Positions 36,446 through 45,856 are shown, counted from the first letter of the stretch. The stretch: DNA of 64,000 nucleotides from Nocardioides salarius (GCF_016907435.1 NZ_JAFBBZ010000001.1:496001-560000); one strand, 5' to 3'. Notes: generated from the sequence alone by a model not told the origin. Made by a program: numbers and translations.

Positions 36446-37008
36446 GCTGCTCGCTCCTGCTCGTCGTCGCGCTCGCGGGTGCCGTCGAGGCGCACGCCCC
36501 GGAAGGCCTGCACCAGGATCAGCGCCGCGGCACCGTTGATGGCCATGTCGGCGAGGTTGAAGACCGGCCAGTTGGGCAGCATCAGGAAGTCGATGACGTG
36601 ACCGCGCATGGGTCCGGGGGCACGGAAGACCCGGTCGGTCAGGTTGCCGAGCACACCGGCCATCAGCAGTCCCAGGCCCAGGGCCCACAACCGGCTGCGC
36701 AGCCGGACGCTGAGGTAGGCCACCACGACGGCGGCCACGATGGACAGCACGCTGAGCACCACGGTGTACTCGGTGCCGGTGCTGAAGGCGGCCCCCGGGT
36801 TCTTCACCAGCCGCAGGACCAGCAGGTCGCCCACGACCGGCACGTCGGGCTCCCCCTCGAGCCGGCTCACGGCGAGCACCTTGGTGCCCAGGTCGAGCGC
36901 GTAGCCCGTCAGGGCGACGACGGCGAAGAGCGCCCAGGTACGTCGGCGGGTCGGTCGGTCCTCGGGTGCTGCGGCCGGGTCTATCGCCGCTCCTCGCGCT
37001 GCTTGCAT
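36442..37008 (-). CDS. lspA: Signal peptidase II (prolipoprotein)
   Basis: A 188-residue membrane aspartyl protease that cleaves lipoprotein signal peptides after lipidation. Four helices are evident, and the catalytic Asp pair is D125 (GNLTDRVFR) and D154 (FNLADMAIN). The signature VKNPGAAFS is at 68-76. The ATG gives a usual-length protein; the coding start lies inside the end of the upstream TraR/DksA gene (28-bp overlap), pointing to coupled translation. Confidence 0.93.
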   Translation of the reverse strand: MQAARGAAIDPAAAPEDRPTRRRTWALFAVVALTGYALDLGTKVLAVSRLEGEPDVPVVGDLLVLRLVKNPGAAFSTGTEYTVVLSVLSIVAAVVVAYLSVRLRSRLWALGLGLLMAGVLGNLTDRVFRAPGPMRGHVIDFLMLPNWPVFNLADMAINGAAALILVQAFRGVRLDGTRERDDEQERAA

Positions 37009-37439
37009 GGCATGCACAGTGTCGCACGGGGGAAGGCCATCAACCGCAACTTGCCGATCGGCTGACCGCACGACTCGCACTGCCCGTAGCTGCCGTCGGC
37101 GATGCGCCCCAGGGCCCGGTCGATCTGGGCGAGCTTGTCGCGCTCGCTGTTGAGCACGCTCAGCTCGTGGTCGCGCTCGAAGCTCGTGGCGCCGACGTCG
37201 GCCTGGTCGAGCCCGGCTCCGTCACCGGAGTCGCGCATCAACCCGTCGAGCTCGGCCTCCATCTCCGCCACGACGGCGGCGCTGTGCTCGCGCTGCTCGT
37301 TGAGCTCGCCGAGCAGCTCGTCGAGCTCGCCGGGGGTCCAGGCCTCCTCGTCGGACTTGACGACCAGCGCCTCCGCGGCTGCCGGGGCCTTCTTGGCGGT
37401 CTTCTTCGGGGCGGTCTTCTTCGCGGGTGAGCTCGTCAC
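36981..37439 (-). CDS. TraR/DksA-family zinc-finger protein
   Basis: A 152-residue protein with a Lys/Ala/Pro-rich head ([13 protein letters not shown]), a coiled-coil middle and a C4 zinc finger: C121/C124 in CESCGQPI and C142/C145 in LCMPCKQ. DksA-like proteins act on RNA polymerase; many actinobacterial ones are RbpA-unrelated regulators of stress or antibiotic production. The GTG start has GAAGG 8 nt upstream and is the first start in frame, although the frame above it reads like protein for about 35 codons with no start codon. It heads the lspA-rluD operon. Confidence 0.88.
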   Translation of the reverse strand: MTSSPAKKTAPKKTAKKAPAAAEALVVKSDEEAWTPGELDELLGELNEQREHSAAVVAEMEAELDGLMRDSGDGAGLDQADVGATSFERDHELSVLNSERDKLAQIDRALGRIADGSYGQCESCGQPIGKLRLMAFPRATLCMPCKQREERR

Positions 37440-37600
37440 GGGCGCTGCCTTCTTGTCCGGGGTCGTGGTGGAGCGGGTCTGGTGTGCAGAGTCGTCGTCG
37501 CGGCCGCCCTCGTGGCGGGCGGTGCGTCGCCGGGGCGACCCTCGGCCCGGCGCGCGGACGATGCCACCTCAGCGGCGAGCATCCGTCGTCCACGAGCCAT
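37436..37600 (-). CDS. Possible 54-aa Arg-rich leader ORF (uncertain)
   Basis: An ATG with GGAGG 8 nt upstream opens a 54-codon frame starting MARGRRMLAAEVASSARRAE and ending in RPRTRRQRP. Its TGA overlaps the GTG of the TraR/DksA gene (GTGA). The overlap and ribosome site are the only support; composition is otherwise that of random high-GC DNA, so it may not be a gene. Confidence 0.2.
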   Translation of the reverse strand: MARGRRMLAAEVASSARRAEGRPGDAPPATRAAATTTLHTRPAPPRPRTRRQRP

Positions 37601-37733
37601 GGCGCCCGCCTCCCTCCGGCGACCCCAGCGGGGACCCGTCCCTGGCCGTGCGCCTCTTCTCAGACGACAGCGGTGGCACGGAGAGTAGCCCCTGGACCCG
37701 GGGCCTCAAAACCGCCACACCGGCACCGACGCA
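37440..37733. other. Gap between the TraR/DksA gene and the divIVA terminator
   Basis: Apart from the doubtful small frame at 37436-37600, I see no gene here. The stretch should contain the promoter of the TraR/DksA-lspA-rluD operon, but no convincing -35/-10 pair stands out. Confidence 0.5.
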
Positions 37734-37768
37734 CGACGCGGCCGACCCCACCGGGGTCGGCCGCGTCG
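37734..37768 (-). terminator. Strong hairpin after divIVA
   Basis: A perfect 16-bp stem (37734-37749 with 37753-37768) with a 3-nt loop, 27 nt after the divIVA stop. No U-run follows. The long GC stem and its place at the end of the dcw cluster make it a probable terminator. Confidence 0.75.
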
Positions 37769-37795
37769 GGAGCGGTGCTGGGGCGAGGGGCTGGA

Positions 37796-38554
37796 TCAGC
37801 CCTCGTCCTCGCCGAGGATCGAGCGCAGGCGCTTGGGCTGCGGGCTCTCCTCGTTGCTGGTGTCGCCGGTGCCCTCGAGCGCCTCGAGCTGCTGGGTGAA
37901 GTAGCTCTTGAGGCGCGAGCGGTACTCGCGCTCGAAGGAGCGCAGGTTCTCCACCTCGCCGCTGAGCTTGTCGCGCTCGCGCTCCAGGTCGCCGAACATC
38001 TGCTGACGACGCTCGGCGGTCTCGGAGTCGAGCATCTGGGCGCGGGTGCGGGCATCGGACTCGAGCCGGTCGGCCTTCGACTTCGACTCGCTCTCGAGCC
38101 GCTCGGCCTTGGTGCGGGCCTCGCCGATGATCTTGTCGGCATCGTTCTTCGCCTCGTCGACCAGCTCGTCGGCGTTGCGGGTGGCGAGCTCGAGCAGCCG
38201 GGCGGCGGCGTTGGAGGCCTGCGGGACGGTCTCGACGCGGATGGTCTCGACCGGGGTCGCGGCGGCGGCCGCGACCGGTGCCGGGGTGGGCTCGGGAGCC
38301 GGAGCCGGCTCGGGCGCCTTCTCCTGCGGCTTCTCCGGGGCCGGGGCCGCGGCGGCTGCGGGCTGCTGCCCGGTGTCGCCACCGGACTGGGCCGACGCGA
38401 GCCGGGCGCGCAGGTCCTCGTTCTCCTTGGTCAGACGTGCGAGCTCGGCCTCGACCTCGTCAAGGAACTGGTCGACCTCCCCCATGTCGTACCCCTCGCG
38501 GAGACGGACCGGAGTGAAGCGCTTGTTGCTCACGTCCTCGGGTGTCAACGGCAT
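37796..38554 (-). CDS. divIVA: DivIVA/Wag31-family polar growth protein
   Basis: A 252-residue coiled-coil protein that marks curved membrane at poles and septum and recruits the wall-synthesis machinery. The N-terminal lipid-binding domain is canonical: PLTPEDVSNKRFTPVRLREGYDMGEVDQFLDEVEAEL at 2-40. A Pro/Ala/Glu-rich linker (about 70-110) separates it from a long coiled coil (115-230). The ATG before PLTPEDV is the family start although the GAGG lies only 2-3 nt upstream; an ATG four codons up is possible. Confidence 0.93.
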   Translation of the reverse strand: MPLTPEDVSNKRFTPVRLREGYDMGEVDQFLDEVEAELARLTKENEDLRARLASAQSGGDTGQQPAAAAAPAPEKPQEKAPEPAPAPEPTPAPVAAAAATPVETIRVETVPQASNAAARLLELATRNADELVDEAKNDADKIIGEARTKAERLESESKSKADRLESDARTRAQMLDSETAERRQQMFGDLERERDKLSGEVENLRSFEREYRSRLKSYFTQQLEALEGTGDTSNEESPQPKRLRSILGEDEG

Positions 38555-38670
38555 GACCTCACCCATTCGTAGTCGTGGTTGTCCCGAGGAGCGCACTGCG
38601 TCCTCGACCTGTCGGATCGAACAATAGCCCCAAGACTGGGACAGGTGTGACACGCGGGTTCACCCCGGCC

Positions 38671-38961
38671 TCACAACATCGTGGCCGCGACCACGCTGCG
38701 CAGGATCCAGACGCTGATGAAGACGATCAGGAAGCTGAGGTCCAGGGCGATGCTGCCCAGCCGCAGCGGCGGCACCACGCGGCGCAGCGCCTTGATCGGG
38801 GGGTCGGTGACCGAGTAGACGGCCTCCAGCACCACCAGCACGGGGCCGCGTGGCGACCAGTCGCGTGCGAAGACCATCACCCAGTCGACGACGAAGCGGA
38901 CCCACAAGAAGATCCAGAAGATCGTCAGGATGATGTAGATGATCGAACCGGCGACCTGCAC
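38671..38961 (-). CDS. YggT-family membrane protein
   Basis: A 96-residue protein with two membrane helices (IIYIILTIFWIFLWVRFVVDW and LSFLIVFISVWILRSVV) flanking the conserved loop YSVTDPPIKALRRVVPPLRLG. YggT proteins sit between sepF and divIVA in most actinobacteria and are linked to division and ion homeostasis, mechanism unknown. GTG start. Confidence 0.9.
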   Translation of the reverse strand: MQVAGSIIYIILTIFWIFLWVRFVVDWVMVFARDWSPRGPVLVVLEAVYSVTDPPIKALRRVVPPLRLGSIALDLSFLIVFISVWILRSVVAATML

Positions 38962-39022
38962 GTCGGTCTCGTCTCCTGTTCAGTGACCCGGGCTCGCGTC
39001 CCGGGCCGGGGTCGCGCGAGCC

Positions 39023-39538
39023 TCAGCTCTGGTTGAAGAAGCCACCCTCGGCGATGCGCTCCTTGTCCTCGGCCGCCACCGTGACGTTGGCGGGCGAGAG
39101 GAGGAAGACCTTGTTGGTGACGCGCTCGATGGTGCCACGCGTCGCAAAGACCAGCCCGGCGGCGAAGTCGACCAGGCGCTTGGCGTCGGCGTCGTCCATC
39201 TCGGAGAGGTTCATGATCACCGGGACGCCCTCACGGAAGTTCTCCCCCACCGTGCGGGCCTCGTTGTAGGTGCTGGGGTGCAGGGTCGTGATGCGGGACA
39301 GCTCGGCCACCACTCCGGTCGGGCCGGGCGCCGGACGACGGCGCTCGGCGAGGTCTGCCACGGGTGCGGGGCGGTTCTCGCGCGCACGCTCGTGTCGGGA
39401 AGGGCCGGGGGCGGCCACGGGACGGGTCTCGGCGGTGTAGTCGTCGCTGGGGTCGTGCTCGCCGTGGTCGCCGTCGTACCGGCCGGTGTCCTCGACGAGA
39501 CCGAGGTACTCGCCGATCCTGCGCATCGCGCCGCTCAT
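39023..39538 (-). CDS. sepF: Cell division protein SepF
   Basis: A 171-residue FtsZ membrane anchor. The N-terminal amphipathic helix [17 protein letters not shown] tethers the Z-ring to the membrane. An acidic/Pro linker follows, then the SepF fold at about 82-170 ([60 protein letters not shown]). In actinobacteria lacking FtsA this is the main anchor. Standard place two genes after ftsZ. Confidence 0.95.
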   Translation of the reverse strand: MSGAMRRIGEYLGLVEDTGRYDGDHGEHDPSDDYTAETRPVAAPGPSRHERARENRPAPVADLAERRRPAPGPTGVVAELSRITTLHPSTYNEARTVGENFREGVPVIMNLSEMDDADAKRLVDFAAGLVFATRGTIERVTNKVFLLSPANVTVAAEDKERIAEGGFFNQS

Positions 39539-39592
39539 GGTGGTGCCCTCCGGATCTCGAGCGTCCGGTGACGGACGCCTGGTGGTGTGAAT

Positions 39593-40288
39593 CTAACGGA
39601 CCGCAGGCCTCGAACCGAGGATTGCGGAGCCGACGCGCACGTGTGTCGCGCCGGCGGCGACGGCCTGCTCGAGGTCGCCGCTCATCCCGGCCGAGAGCCG
39701 GTCTGCCTGGGGGTGGTCGGCCAGCAGGTGCTCGCGCACCCGGGCCAACCGGTCGAACGCCGCGCGGGGGTCCTCGCCGAGCGGTGCGACGGCCATCAGG
39801 CCCCGCAGCCGCAGGTGCTCGCTGTCCGCGACGGCCTGCGCCAGCGCGGGTACGTCGTCGGGTGCGGCGCCGGCGCGGTGCTCGGCGCCCGGCGGGTCGA
39901 GGCTGACCTGCACCAGCACGTCGAGCGGGCTGGCCCGCTCCGCGGCACCGCGGTCGAGGCCGCGCACGAGCTTGGGGCGGTCCAGCGACTCGACGACGCC
40001 GGCGTAGCGCGCGACGGCGGCGGCCTTGTTGCTCTGCAGGGCGCCGATGTAGTGCCACACGAGGTCGAGGTCGGCGCACTCGGCGGCCTTGGCCTCGGCC
40101 TCCTGGTGCCGGTTCTCCCCCACCTCGCGCACGCCCAGGTCGGCCAGCAGCCTGACGTCGGAGGCGGGGAAGAACTTGGTGACCACGACCAGGCCGACCT
40201 CGTCGTCGCGGCCCGCCGAGGCCCGGGCCGCGTCGATCCGCTCGCGGACCGAGGCCAGGCCGGCCGCGAGCTCGGCACGGCGGCTCAC
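39593..40288 (-). CDS. PLP homeostasis protein (YggS/YlmE family)
   Basis: A 231-residue alanine-racemase-fold PLP-binding protein without known catalysis. The PLP lysine is K38 in VVVTKFFPASDV; GENRHQEAEAK, WHYIGALQSNKA and GLMAVAPLGEDPRAAFDRLA are family marks, and the end LSAGMSGDLEQAVAAGATHVRVGSAIL holds the phosphate loop. The GTG start overlaps the pgeF stop by 4 bp. Confidence 0.93.
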   Translation of the reverse strand: MSRRAELAAGLASVRERIDAARASAGRDDEVGLVVVTKFFPASDVRLLADLGVREVGENRHQEAEAKAAECADLDLVWHYIGALQSNKAAAVARYAGVVESLDRPKLVRGLDRGAAERASPLDVLVQVSLDPPGAEHRAGAAPDDVPALAQAVADSEHLRLRGLMAVAPLGEDPRAAFDRLARVREHLLADHPQADRLSAGMSGDLEQAVAAGATHVRVGSAILGSRPAVR

Positions 40289-40971
40289 GACGTCCACACC
40301 AGGCCGGCCATCCGGCCCGCGGTGGCACCGTCGCGCCGGTGGGAGTGCAGCGCAGGGTCCTCGATCGTGCACCGGGCGACCTCGGTGAGGCTGACGTCGA
40401 GCGCCTCGAGCTGGGCTCGCACCCCGGCCCCGAGGTCGAGCGAGGGGGTCCCCCACGTCGTCTCGGACCAGGTCTGCGGCACCACCGCTGCCACCTCCTC
40501 GCGCATCTGCTCGGGCACCTCGTAGCAGCCGCCGCACACGTGCGGGCCGACCCACGCGTGCACGGCCACCGCGCCGTGGTGGCGCATCTGCTCCACGGCA
40601 CGGGCCACGACCGAGAGCGCGACGCCCGCCCTGCCGGCGTGCACCGCTGCCACGACGCCACTGCCGGCGTCGGCCAGCAGCACCGGCACGCAGTCGGCGA
40701 CCCGGACCATCAGCCCGAGCCCGGTGGTGAGCGTGACCAGGGCGTCGGCCGTGGGCACCTGCTCCGTGGGAGCCGGGCCCGGCTCGTCGACGAGCAGGAC
40801 GTCGGCACCGTGCACCTGGTTCATCCGCGCGAAGCGGACACCGCAGGCGCTCTCCACGAGCGGCAGGGCCTCGGCGAAGCCCGGGCGCAGCCCCTGGAGG
40901 TCGACGCTGGAGTCGGTGAAGGCGACGTCGACACGGACGTCGCCCTCACGGTGGTCACGGAAGCTGTACAC
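40285..40971 (-). CDS. pgeF: Peptidoglycan editing factor PgeF (YfiH/YlmD, laccase-domain)
   Basis: A 228-residue Cu/Zn-oxidoreductase-fold protein. The metal/catalytic triad is H in MNQVHGADVLLVDE, C in VRVADCVPVLLAD and H in VAAVHAGRAG; VGPHVCGGCYEVP is the second block. In E. coli it removes L-Ser-containing muropeptides, an adenosine deaminase activity is also reported. GTG start, immediately after ftsZ. Confidence 0.92.
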   Translation of the reverse strand: MYSFRDHREGDVRVDVAFTDSSVDLQGLRPGFAEALPLVESACGVRFARMNQVHGADVLLVDEPGPAPTEQVPTADALVTLTTGLGLMVRVADCVPVLLADAGSGVVAAVHAGRAGVALSVVARAVEQMRHHGAVAVHAWVGPHVCGGCYEVPEQMREEVAAVVPQTWSETTWGTPSLDLGAGVRAQLEALDVSLTEVARCTIEDPALHSHRRDGATAGRMAGLVWTS

Positions 40972-40985
40972 GAACCCTCAGGCGC

Positions 40986-42212
40986 TCACTTCAAGAAGTC
41001 GGGCACGTCGAGGTCGTCGTCGTCGAACTGGACCTGGCGCGGCGCCGGCTTGGGAGCCTGCGGAGCCGACGGGGCGAAGGTCTGCTGCGGGGCGACGGCG
41101 GGCCGCTGCGGCGCGGAGCCCTGACGGGCACCGGCCTCGACCTTGTCGCGCTCGTCGCGGCGGCTCGCTGCCGCACGCGCCGCCTCGCGGGTCTCCTCCT
41201 GGCTCTGGCTCTGCTGCTCGCGCGGCTCGCGACGCAGCACGGTGCCCTCGTCGCGGCGCTTGGGGGTGCCGCCGTCGAAGCCGGCGGCGATCACGGTGAC
41301 GCGCACCTCGTCGCCGAGGGCGTCGTCGATCGTGGCGCCGAAGATGATGTTGGCCTCGGCGTGCACGGCCTCGGCGACCAGCGCCGCGGCCTCGTTGATC
41401 TCGAAGAGGCCCAGGTCGGAGCCACCGGCGATCGAGAGCAGCACGCCGTGGGCTCCGTCGATGCTCGCCTCGAGCAGCGGCGAGGAGACCGCCATCTCGG
41501 CCGCGGCCACCGAGCGGTCCTCACCGCGCGCCGAGCCGATGCCCATCAGCGCGGAGCCCGCGTTGGCCATCACCGACTTCACGTCGGCGAAGTCGAGGTT
41601 GATCAGGCCGGGGGTGGTGATCAGGTCGGTGATGCCCGAGACACCCTGCAGCAGCACCTGGTCGGCCTGCTTGAAGGCGTCGAGGACCGACACGTTGCGG
41701 TCGCTGATGGAGAGCAGCCGGTCGTTGGGGATGACGATCAGCGTGTCGACCTCCTCGCGGAGCCCGGCGATGCCCTCCTCCGCGGAGTTGGCGCGACGAC
41801 GTCCCTCGAAGGCGAAGGGCCGGGTGACGACGCCGATGGTCAGCGCGCCGAGCGACCGAGCGATGCGGGCCACGACGGGAGCGCCGCCGGTGCCCGTGCC
41901 GCCGCCCTCGCCGGCGGTGACGAAGACCATGTCGGCGCCCTTGAGCACCTCCTCGATCTCGTCGGCGTGGTCCTCGGCCGCGCGGGCCCCGACCTCGGGG
42001 TTGGCGCCGGCGCCGAGGCCGCGGGTGAGCTCGCGGCCGATGTCGAGCTTGACGTCGGCGTCGCTCATGAGCAGCGCCTGCGCGTCGGTGTTGATGGCGA
42101 TGAACTCGACGCCCTTGAGACCGACCTCGATCATCCGGTTGACGGCGTTGACACCACCACCACCGATGCCCACGACCTTGATGATGGCCAGGTAGTTCTG
42201 TGCTGCTGCCAC
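40986..42212 (-). CDS. ftsZ: Cell division GTPase FtsZ
   Basis: The 408-residue tubulin homologue that forms the Z-ring. The tubulin signature GGGTGTG is at 103-109, the T7 loop reads [14 protein letters not shown] with its catalytic Asp, and the C-terminal SepF/FtsW-binding tail is [13 protein letters not shown] Gln/Arg/Ala-rich linker of about 70 residues precedes it. The GTG start has GAGAGG 9 nt upstream. A 355-bp gap before it holds its promoter. Confidence 0.97.
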   Translation of the reverse strand: MAAAQNYLAIIKVVGIGGGGVNAVNRMIEVGLKGVEFIAINTDAQALLMSDADVKLDIGRELTRGLGAGANPEVGARAAEDHADEIEEVLKGADMVFVTAGEGGGTGTGGAPVVARIARSLGALTIGVVTRPFAFEGRRRANSAEEGIAGLREEVDTLIVIPNDRLLSISDRNVSVLDAFKQADQVLLQGVSGITDLITTPGLINLDFADVKSVMANAGSALMGIGSARGEDRSVAAAEMAVSSPLLEASIDGAHGVLLSIAGGSDLGLFEINEAAALVAEAVHAEANIIFGATIDDALGDEVRVTVIAAGFDGGTPKRRDEGTVLRREPREQQSQSQEETREAARAAASRRDERDKVEAGARQGSAPQRPAVAPQQTFAPSAPQAPKPAPRQVQFDDDDLDVPDFLK

Positions 42213-42235
42213 GGTGGCTCGCCTCTCGCTGAGTG

Positions 42236-42303
42236 CTCGGTTGGTTTCGTTGCTGTGCTGGGTCGTGCTGGGTCGTGCTGGGTGATGCGGTGTGGTGCGG
42301 GGT
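42236..42303. repeat. GTGCTGGGTC short tandem repeats in the ftsZ leader
   Basis: Three consecutive GTGCTGGGTC-type decamers followed by degenerate GTGGTGCGG copies. On the transcribed minus strand this is a C/A-rich CCCAGCAC leader with little secondary structure. Similar GGTGCTGG runs occur at 55195-55270, in the other large dcw gap. Confidence 0.65.
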
Positions 42304-42348
42304 GGTGCTGAGTCCTGGGGCGACGGGTCGGCGTGTCTCTCAACTCTG

Positions 42349-42379
42349 ACCCTCAGGTAGAGGGTTATAGTTATGTCAA
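42349..42379 (-). promoter_or_regulatory. Candidate ftsZ promoter region
   Basis: The minus strand reads TTGACATAACTATAACCC (42379-42362), an AT-rich island in GC-rich DNA with a -35-like TTGACA and a -10-like TATAAC, followed by a 6-bp inverted repeat ACCCTC/GAGGGT (42349-42365). I recall a very similar sequence before ftsZ in other actinobacteria. The two hexamers are too close to be one promoter, so overlapping promoters or one hexamer plus an unseen partner are possible. The start site would be about 130-170 nt from the GTG. Confidence 0.55.
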
Positions 42380-42423
42380 CCTCGTCGTGGTCACGACAGT
42401 AGGCAGCCGGCGTACCCGCTCGG

Positions 42424-42454
42424 CGCCGACACACCGCGTGTCGGCGTCTTTTCT
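42424..42454 (+). terminator. Intrinsic terminator on the strand opposite to ftsQ-ftsZ
   Basis: A perfect 9-bp GC stem CGCCGACAC/GTGTCGGCG with a 5-nt loop followed by TCTTTTCT on the plus strand. This is the only hairpin with a T-run that I found in the window, and it faces against all neighbouring genes. On the minus strand it is a hairpin preceded by A's, so it would not act as an intrinsic terminator for ftsQ. Confidence 0.7.
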
Positions 42455-42516
42455 GAGATGGCGCCGCGTGGGTCCGCTCACACCCGCGCCCGGCTCCGGG
42501 GTCGGTGGGAGGTCCG

Positions 42517-42570
42517 GGCCGGCTCGGCGCGAAGTTCAGGCCGGGTCGGCGCGAAGTTCGGGCCGGGTCA
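42517..42570. repeat. 22-bp intergenic repeats at the ftsQ stop codon
   Basis: Units at 42517-42538 and 42539-42560 plus a 10-bp partial unit at 42561-42570 whose end is the ftsQ TGA. On the minus strand each unit reads (TGA)CCCGGCC-N-GAACTTCGCGCC-like. Same family and the same placement on a stop codon as at ybaK and ftsI. Confidence 0.88.
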
Positions 42571-43326
42571 GCTGCGGGTGGTGGGGGTGGCGGGCACGGA
42601 GACGTCGAGCACCCGGCCGTCCTGCTCGAGCAGCACCTCGAGGACGCGTGCCTTCTGCTCGGCGTCGGAGCTGCTGCCCCAGACCACCTCGCGCCCGTCG
42701 CGCAGCAGCAGGCGGATCTGGTCGACGGTGCCGACCTCGACGTGGTCGACGTCGGCGGCCAGCCCCTCGGGCAGCGCGGCCACGACGGCGGCGCCCTCGC
42801 GCAGCGCCTCGCTGGTCACGCCGGAGAGCGCGTCGACGCGGGGCAGGTCGGTGGGGGTGTCGCGGTAGTCGCGGAAGACCACGCCCTCGGCGTCCATGCC
42901 GCGCAGCGTCGAGCCGATGCGCACCACCGCCACGGCGACCCGCTCCTCGACCTCGACGCGCACGCCGTCGGGCCAGGCGCGCGTCACGTCGGCGCTGCGC
43001 ACCACGGCCAGCGCCTCGACCCGCGCACGCACCGCGTCGAGGTCGATGCGGGCCACCGGGTCGCCCACCGGCACCGAGGCGGCCTCGCGGACCTCCTGCT
43101 CGCTCAGCACGTCGGCGCCGGCCACCTCGACCTGCTCGACGGCCAGCAGCGAGGAGAACCAGACCGACCAGACCCCGACCACGAGCAGTGCGAGCGCCAG
43201 CACCGCGATGACGACGTAGCGCAGCCGCAGCCAGCGCCGCGACCACTGGCGGCGCGCGAAGCGGCGCTGCGAGGAGGCCGCGACGGTGCCGGTGGACGTG
43301 CTCGCGCGGGTGCGGGTCTCAGCCAC
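42568..43326 (-). CDS. ftsQ: Cell division protein FtsQ (DivIB)
   Basis: A 252-residue bitopic protein of the divisome. A basic cytoplasmic tail precedes one membrane helix at about 37-60 ([21 protein letters not shown]). The POTRA domain follows ([26 protein letters not shown]) and then the FtsQ domain ([17 protein letters not shown]). The GTG start lies 8 bp inside the end of murC. The stop codon comes from the 22-bp repeat. Confidence 0.93.
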   Translation of the reverse strand: MAETRTRASTSTGTVAASSQRRFARRQWSRRWLRLRYVVIAVLALALLVVGVWSVWFSSLLAVEQVEVAGADVLSEQEVREAASVPVGDPVARIDLDAVRARVEALAVVRSADVTRAWPDGVRVEVEERVAVAVVRIGSTLRGMDAEGVVFRDYRDTPTDLPRVDALSGVTSEALREGAAVVAALPEGLAADVDHVEVGTVDQIRLLLRDGREVVWGSSSDAEQKARVLEVLLEQDGRVLDVSVPATPTTRS

Positions 43327-44749
43327 CTGGCGCCTCCCGCAGCAGCTCGAGCACGCGGGGCCCGACCTCGGTCACGCTGCCGGCGCCCAGGGTCAGCACC
43401 AGGTCGCCGGGGCGGGCCCGGTCGACGAGGGCGGCCGGCACGTCGGCGATGTCGGGCACGAAGGCGACACGCTCGGCCGGCAGCGGCACGTGGTCGGCGA
43501 CCAGCGCGCCGGTGACCTCGGGGTCGGCGTCCTCGCGGGCCAGGTGCACGTCGAGCACCACGACCTCGTCGGCGGCGCCCAGCGCGACGCCCATGGCGGC
43601 TCCGAAGAGCCGGGTGCGCGAGACGAGGTGGGGCTGGAAGGCCACGACGACGCGGCCCTCCCCCGCCACCGAGCGCGCGGCCTCGAGGTCGCCGGCGATC
43701 TCGATGGGCTGGTGGGCGTAGGAGTCGTAGACGCGCACGCCACCGGCCTCGCCCTTGGCCTCCATCCGGCGGCCGGTGCCGCCGAAGGCCTCGAGCCCGT
43801 CGCGCAGCCCCTCGAACGGCATCCCGAGCCGCAGCCCGACCCCGAGCGCTGCCAGCGCGTCGAGCACGTAGTGCCGACCGGGGATGGCCAGGCGCACCCG
43901 GCCCAGCTCGCGGCCGCGGTCGACGACGGTGAAGGAGGACGTGGTGCCCTCGAGGACGACGTCGAGCGCGCGCAGGTCGGCGTGCTCGCCCTCGCCGACA
44001 CCGACCAGCTCGAGACCGCGGGCGGCGGCCAGCGGGCGCAGCGCCTCGGCCCCGGGGTCGTCGACGCAGGCGACCAGGAAGCCGTCGGCGTCGATGGTGG
44101 TCACGAACTCGGCGAAGGCCGCGCGGTAGGCCTCCTCGGTGCCCCAGGTGTCGAGGTGGTCGGCACCGACGTTGGTCACGATCGCCGCGTGGGGGCGGTA
44201 GACCAGGAAGGCGCCGTCGCTCTCGTCGGCCTCGGCGACGAAGAGGTCGCCGGCCCCGGCGTCGGCGTTGCGCCCGGTGGCCGACAGCACGCCGCCGACG
44301 GCGTACGTCGGGTCGGCGCCGCAGGCGAGCAGGGCCACGGTCAGCAGCGACGTGGTGGTGGTCTTGCCGTGCGTGCCGGCCACGGCCAGCACCCGGCGCT
44401 CGGTCATCACCGAGGCGAGCCCGGCCGAGCGCGGCAGCAGCCGCAGCCCCCGACGGCGGGCCTCGAGGACCTCGGGGTTGTCCTCGCGCGCGGCGGTGGT
44501 GACCACGGCGGTGTCACCGGGGCCGAGGTCGCCGAGGTGGGCGGGGTCGTAGCCGAGGTGGCAGGTGACCCCCGCCTCGCGCAGCGAGGGCAGGAAGGGG
44601 GTGTCGTGGTCGTCGCTGCCGGTGACCTCGACACCGCGGGCGGCCATGATGCGCGCGATGGCCGACAGGCCGGCCCCGCCGATGCCGACGAAGTGCACGC
44701 GGCCGAGCTCGTCGAGGCCGGGCACCACCTCGGGGACCGGCAGCCTCAT
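43319..44749 (-). CDS. murC: UDP-N-acetylmuramate--L-alanine ligase
   Basis: A 476-residue ATP-dependent ligase adding the first amino acid of the peptidoglycan stem. The UDP-binding Rossmann motif VHFVGIGGAGLSAIA starts at 18, the ATP loop GTHGKTTTT is at 125-133, and the C-terminal DSYAHQPIEIAGDL matches the DDYGHHP block of the family in diverged form (Y-A-H). ATG start; overlaps murG by 4 bp. Confidence 0.95.
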   Translation of the reverse strand: MRLPVPEVVPGLDELGRVHFVGIGGAGLSAIARIMAARGVEVTGSDDHDTPFLPSLREAGVTCHLGYDPAHLGDLGPGDTAVVTTAAREDNPEVLEARRRGLRLLPRSAGLASVMTERRVLAVAGTHGKTTTTSLLTVALLACGADPTYAVGGVLSATGRNADAGAGDLFVAEADESDGAFLVYRPHAAIVTNVGADHLDTWGTEEAYRAAFAEFVTTIDADGFLVACVDDPGAEALRPLAAARGLELVGVGEGEHADLRALDVVLEGTTSSFTVVDRGRELGRVRLAIPGRHYVLDALAALGVGLRLGMPFEGLRDGLEAFGGTGRRMEAKGEAGGVRVYDSYAHQPIEIAGDLEAARSVAGEGRVVVAFQPHLVSRTRLFGAAMGVALGAADEVVVLDVHLAREDADPEVTGALVADHVPLPAERVAFVPDIADVPAALVDRARPGDLVLTLGAGSVTEVGPRVLELLREAPGG

Positions 44750-45846
44750 CGCGTCGCTCCCCCGGCCTCGAGCACGATGCGCGCGAGCGCCTCGTCGGCG
44801 TCACGGGGCACCAGGTGGCGCGCCGCGGTGCTCATCGTGGCCAGCCGGGCGGCGTCGGTGGCCAGCGGCACGACGTTGGCCACCACCCACTCGGCGTGCA
44901 GGTCCTCATCGCGCACCAGCAGCGCTCCCCCGGCCTCGACGACCGGGCGGGCGTTGAGCTCCTGCTCGCCGTTGCCGATCGGCAGCGGCACGAAGACCGC
45001 GGGCACCCCGGTGGCGGCGGCCTCGACGACGCTGTTGGCCCCGCTGCGGCAGACCATCAGGTCGGCGGCGGCCAGGGCGAGGTCCATCCGGTCGACGAAG
45101 TGCTCCACGACGTAGGGCGTCGCGGTCGCCGTGGTCGCACCGGGCTCGGCCTCCCCGCGCGCGCCCACGACGTGCAGCACCTGCACGCCGGCCTCGCCGA
45201 GCTGGCGGGCGGCGCCCGAGACGGCCTGGTTGATGCGCCGCGCGCCCTGGGAGCCTCCGGTCACCACCAGGGTCGGGCGGTCGGGGTCGAGCCCGAAGAA
45301 GGCGCGTGCCTCGGCGCGCAGCGCGTCGCGGTCGAGGGTGGAGATCATCCGCCGGATCGGCAGGCCGACGTACTCCGCGCCCGGCAGCGGGGTGTCGGGG
45401 AAGCTGACCGCGACCCGGCCGCCGCGCCGCGAGGCGACCCGGGCGCCGAGCTTGTTGCCCAGGCCGGGCAGCGCGTTCTGCTCGTGCACCACCACGGGCA
45501 GGCGGCGCTTGCGGGCGGCCAGGTACGCCGGCACCGAGACGTAGCCGCCGTAGCCGACGACCACGTGCGGGTCGACGCGGTCGAGCACGGCGTGGGTCTC
45601 GCGCACCGCGGCGCGCACCCGGGCGGGCACCTTGAGCAGGTCGACGCCGGGCTTGCGCGGCAGCGGCACCGGCGGCACCAGCTCGAGGGGGTAGCCGGCC
45701 GCGGGGACCACGGTGTTCTCCAGGCCCCGGGGGGTGCCCAGGCAGGTGATCTCGACCGTCGGGTCGAGCCGGCGCAGCGCGTCGGCGGTGGCGAGCAGGG
45801 GCGAGGTGTGGCCGGCGGTGCCGCCACCGGCGAGGAGGATGCGCAT
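44746..45846 (-). CDS. murG: Lipid II synthase, UDP-GlcNAc transferase
   Basis: A 366-residue GT-B glycosyltransferase adding GlcNAc to lipid I on the inner membrane face. The glycine loop LLAGGGTAGHTSP is at 4-16, a second GGYVSVPAYLAA loop at about 99, and the donor site VTGGSQGARRINQ and CRSGANSVVEAAATGVPAVFVPLPIGNGEQ complete the family pattern. ATG start. Confidence 0.96.
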   Translation of the reverse strand: MRILLAGGGTAGHTSPLLATADALRRLDPTVEITCLGTPRGLENTVVPAAGYPLELVPPVPLPRKPGVDLLKVPARVRAAVRETHAVLDRVDPHVVVGYGGYVSVPAYLAARKRRLPVVVHEQNALPGLGNKLGARVASRRGGRVAVSFPDTPLPGAEYVGLPIRRMISTLDRDALRAEARAFFGLDPDRPTLVVTGGSQGARRINQAVSGAARQLGEAGVQVLHVVGARGEAEPGATTATATPYVVEHFVDRMDLALAAADLMVCRSGANSVVEAAATGVPAVFVPLPIGNGEQELNARPVVEAGGALLVRDEDLHAEWVVANVVPLATDAARLATMSTAARHLVPRDADEALARIVLEAGGATR

Positions 45847-45856
45847 CGGGCTCAAT

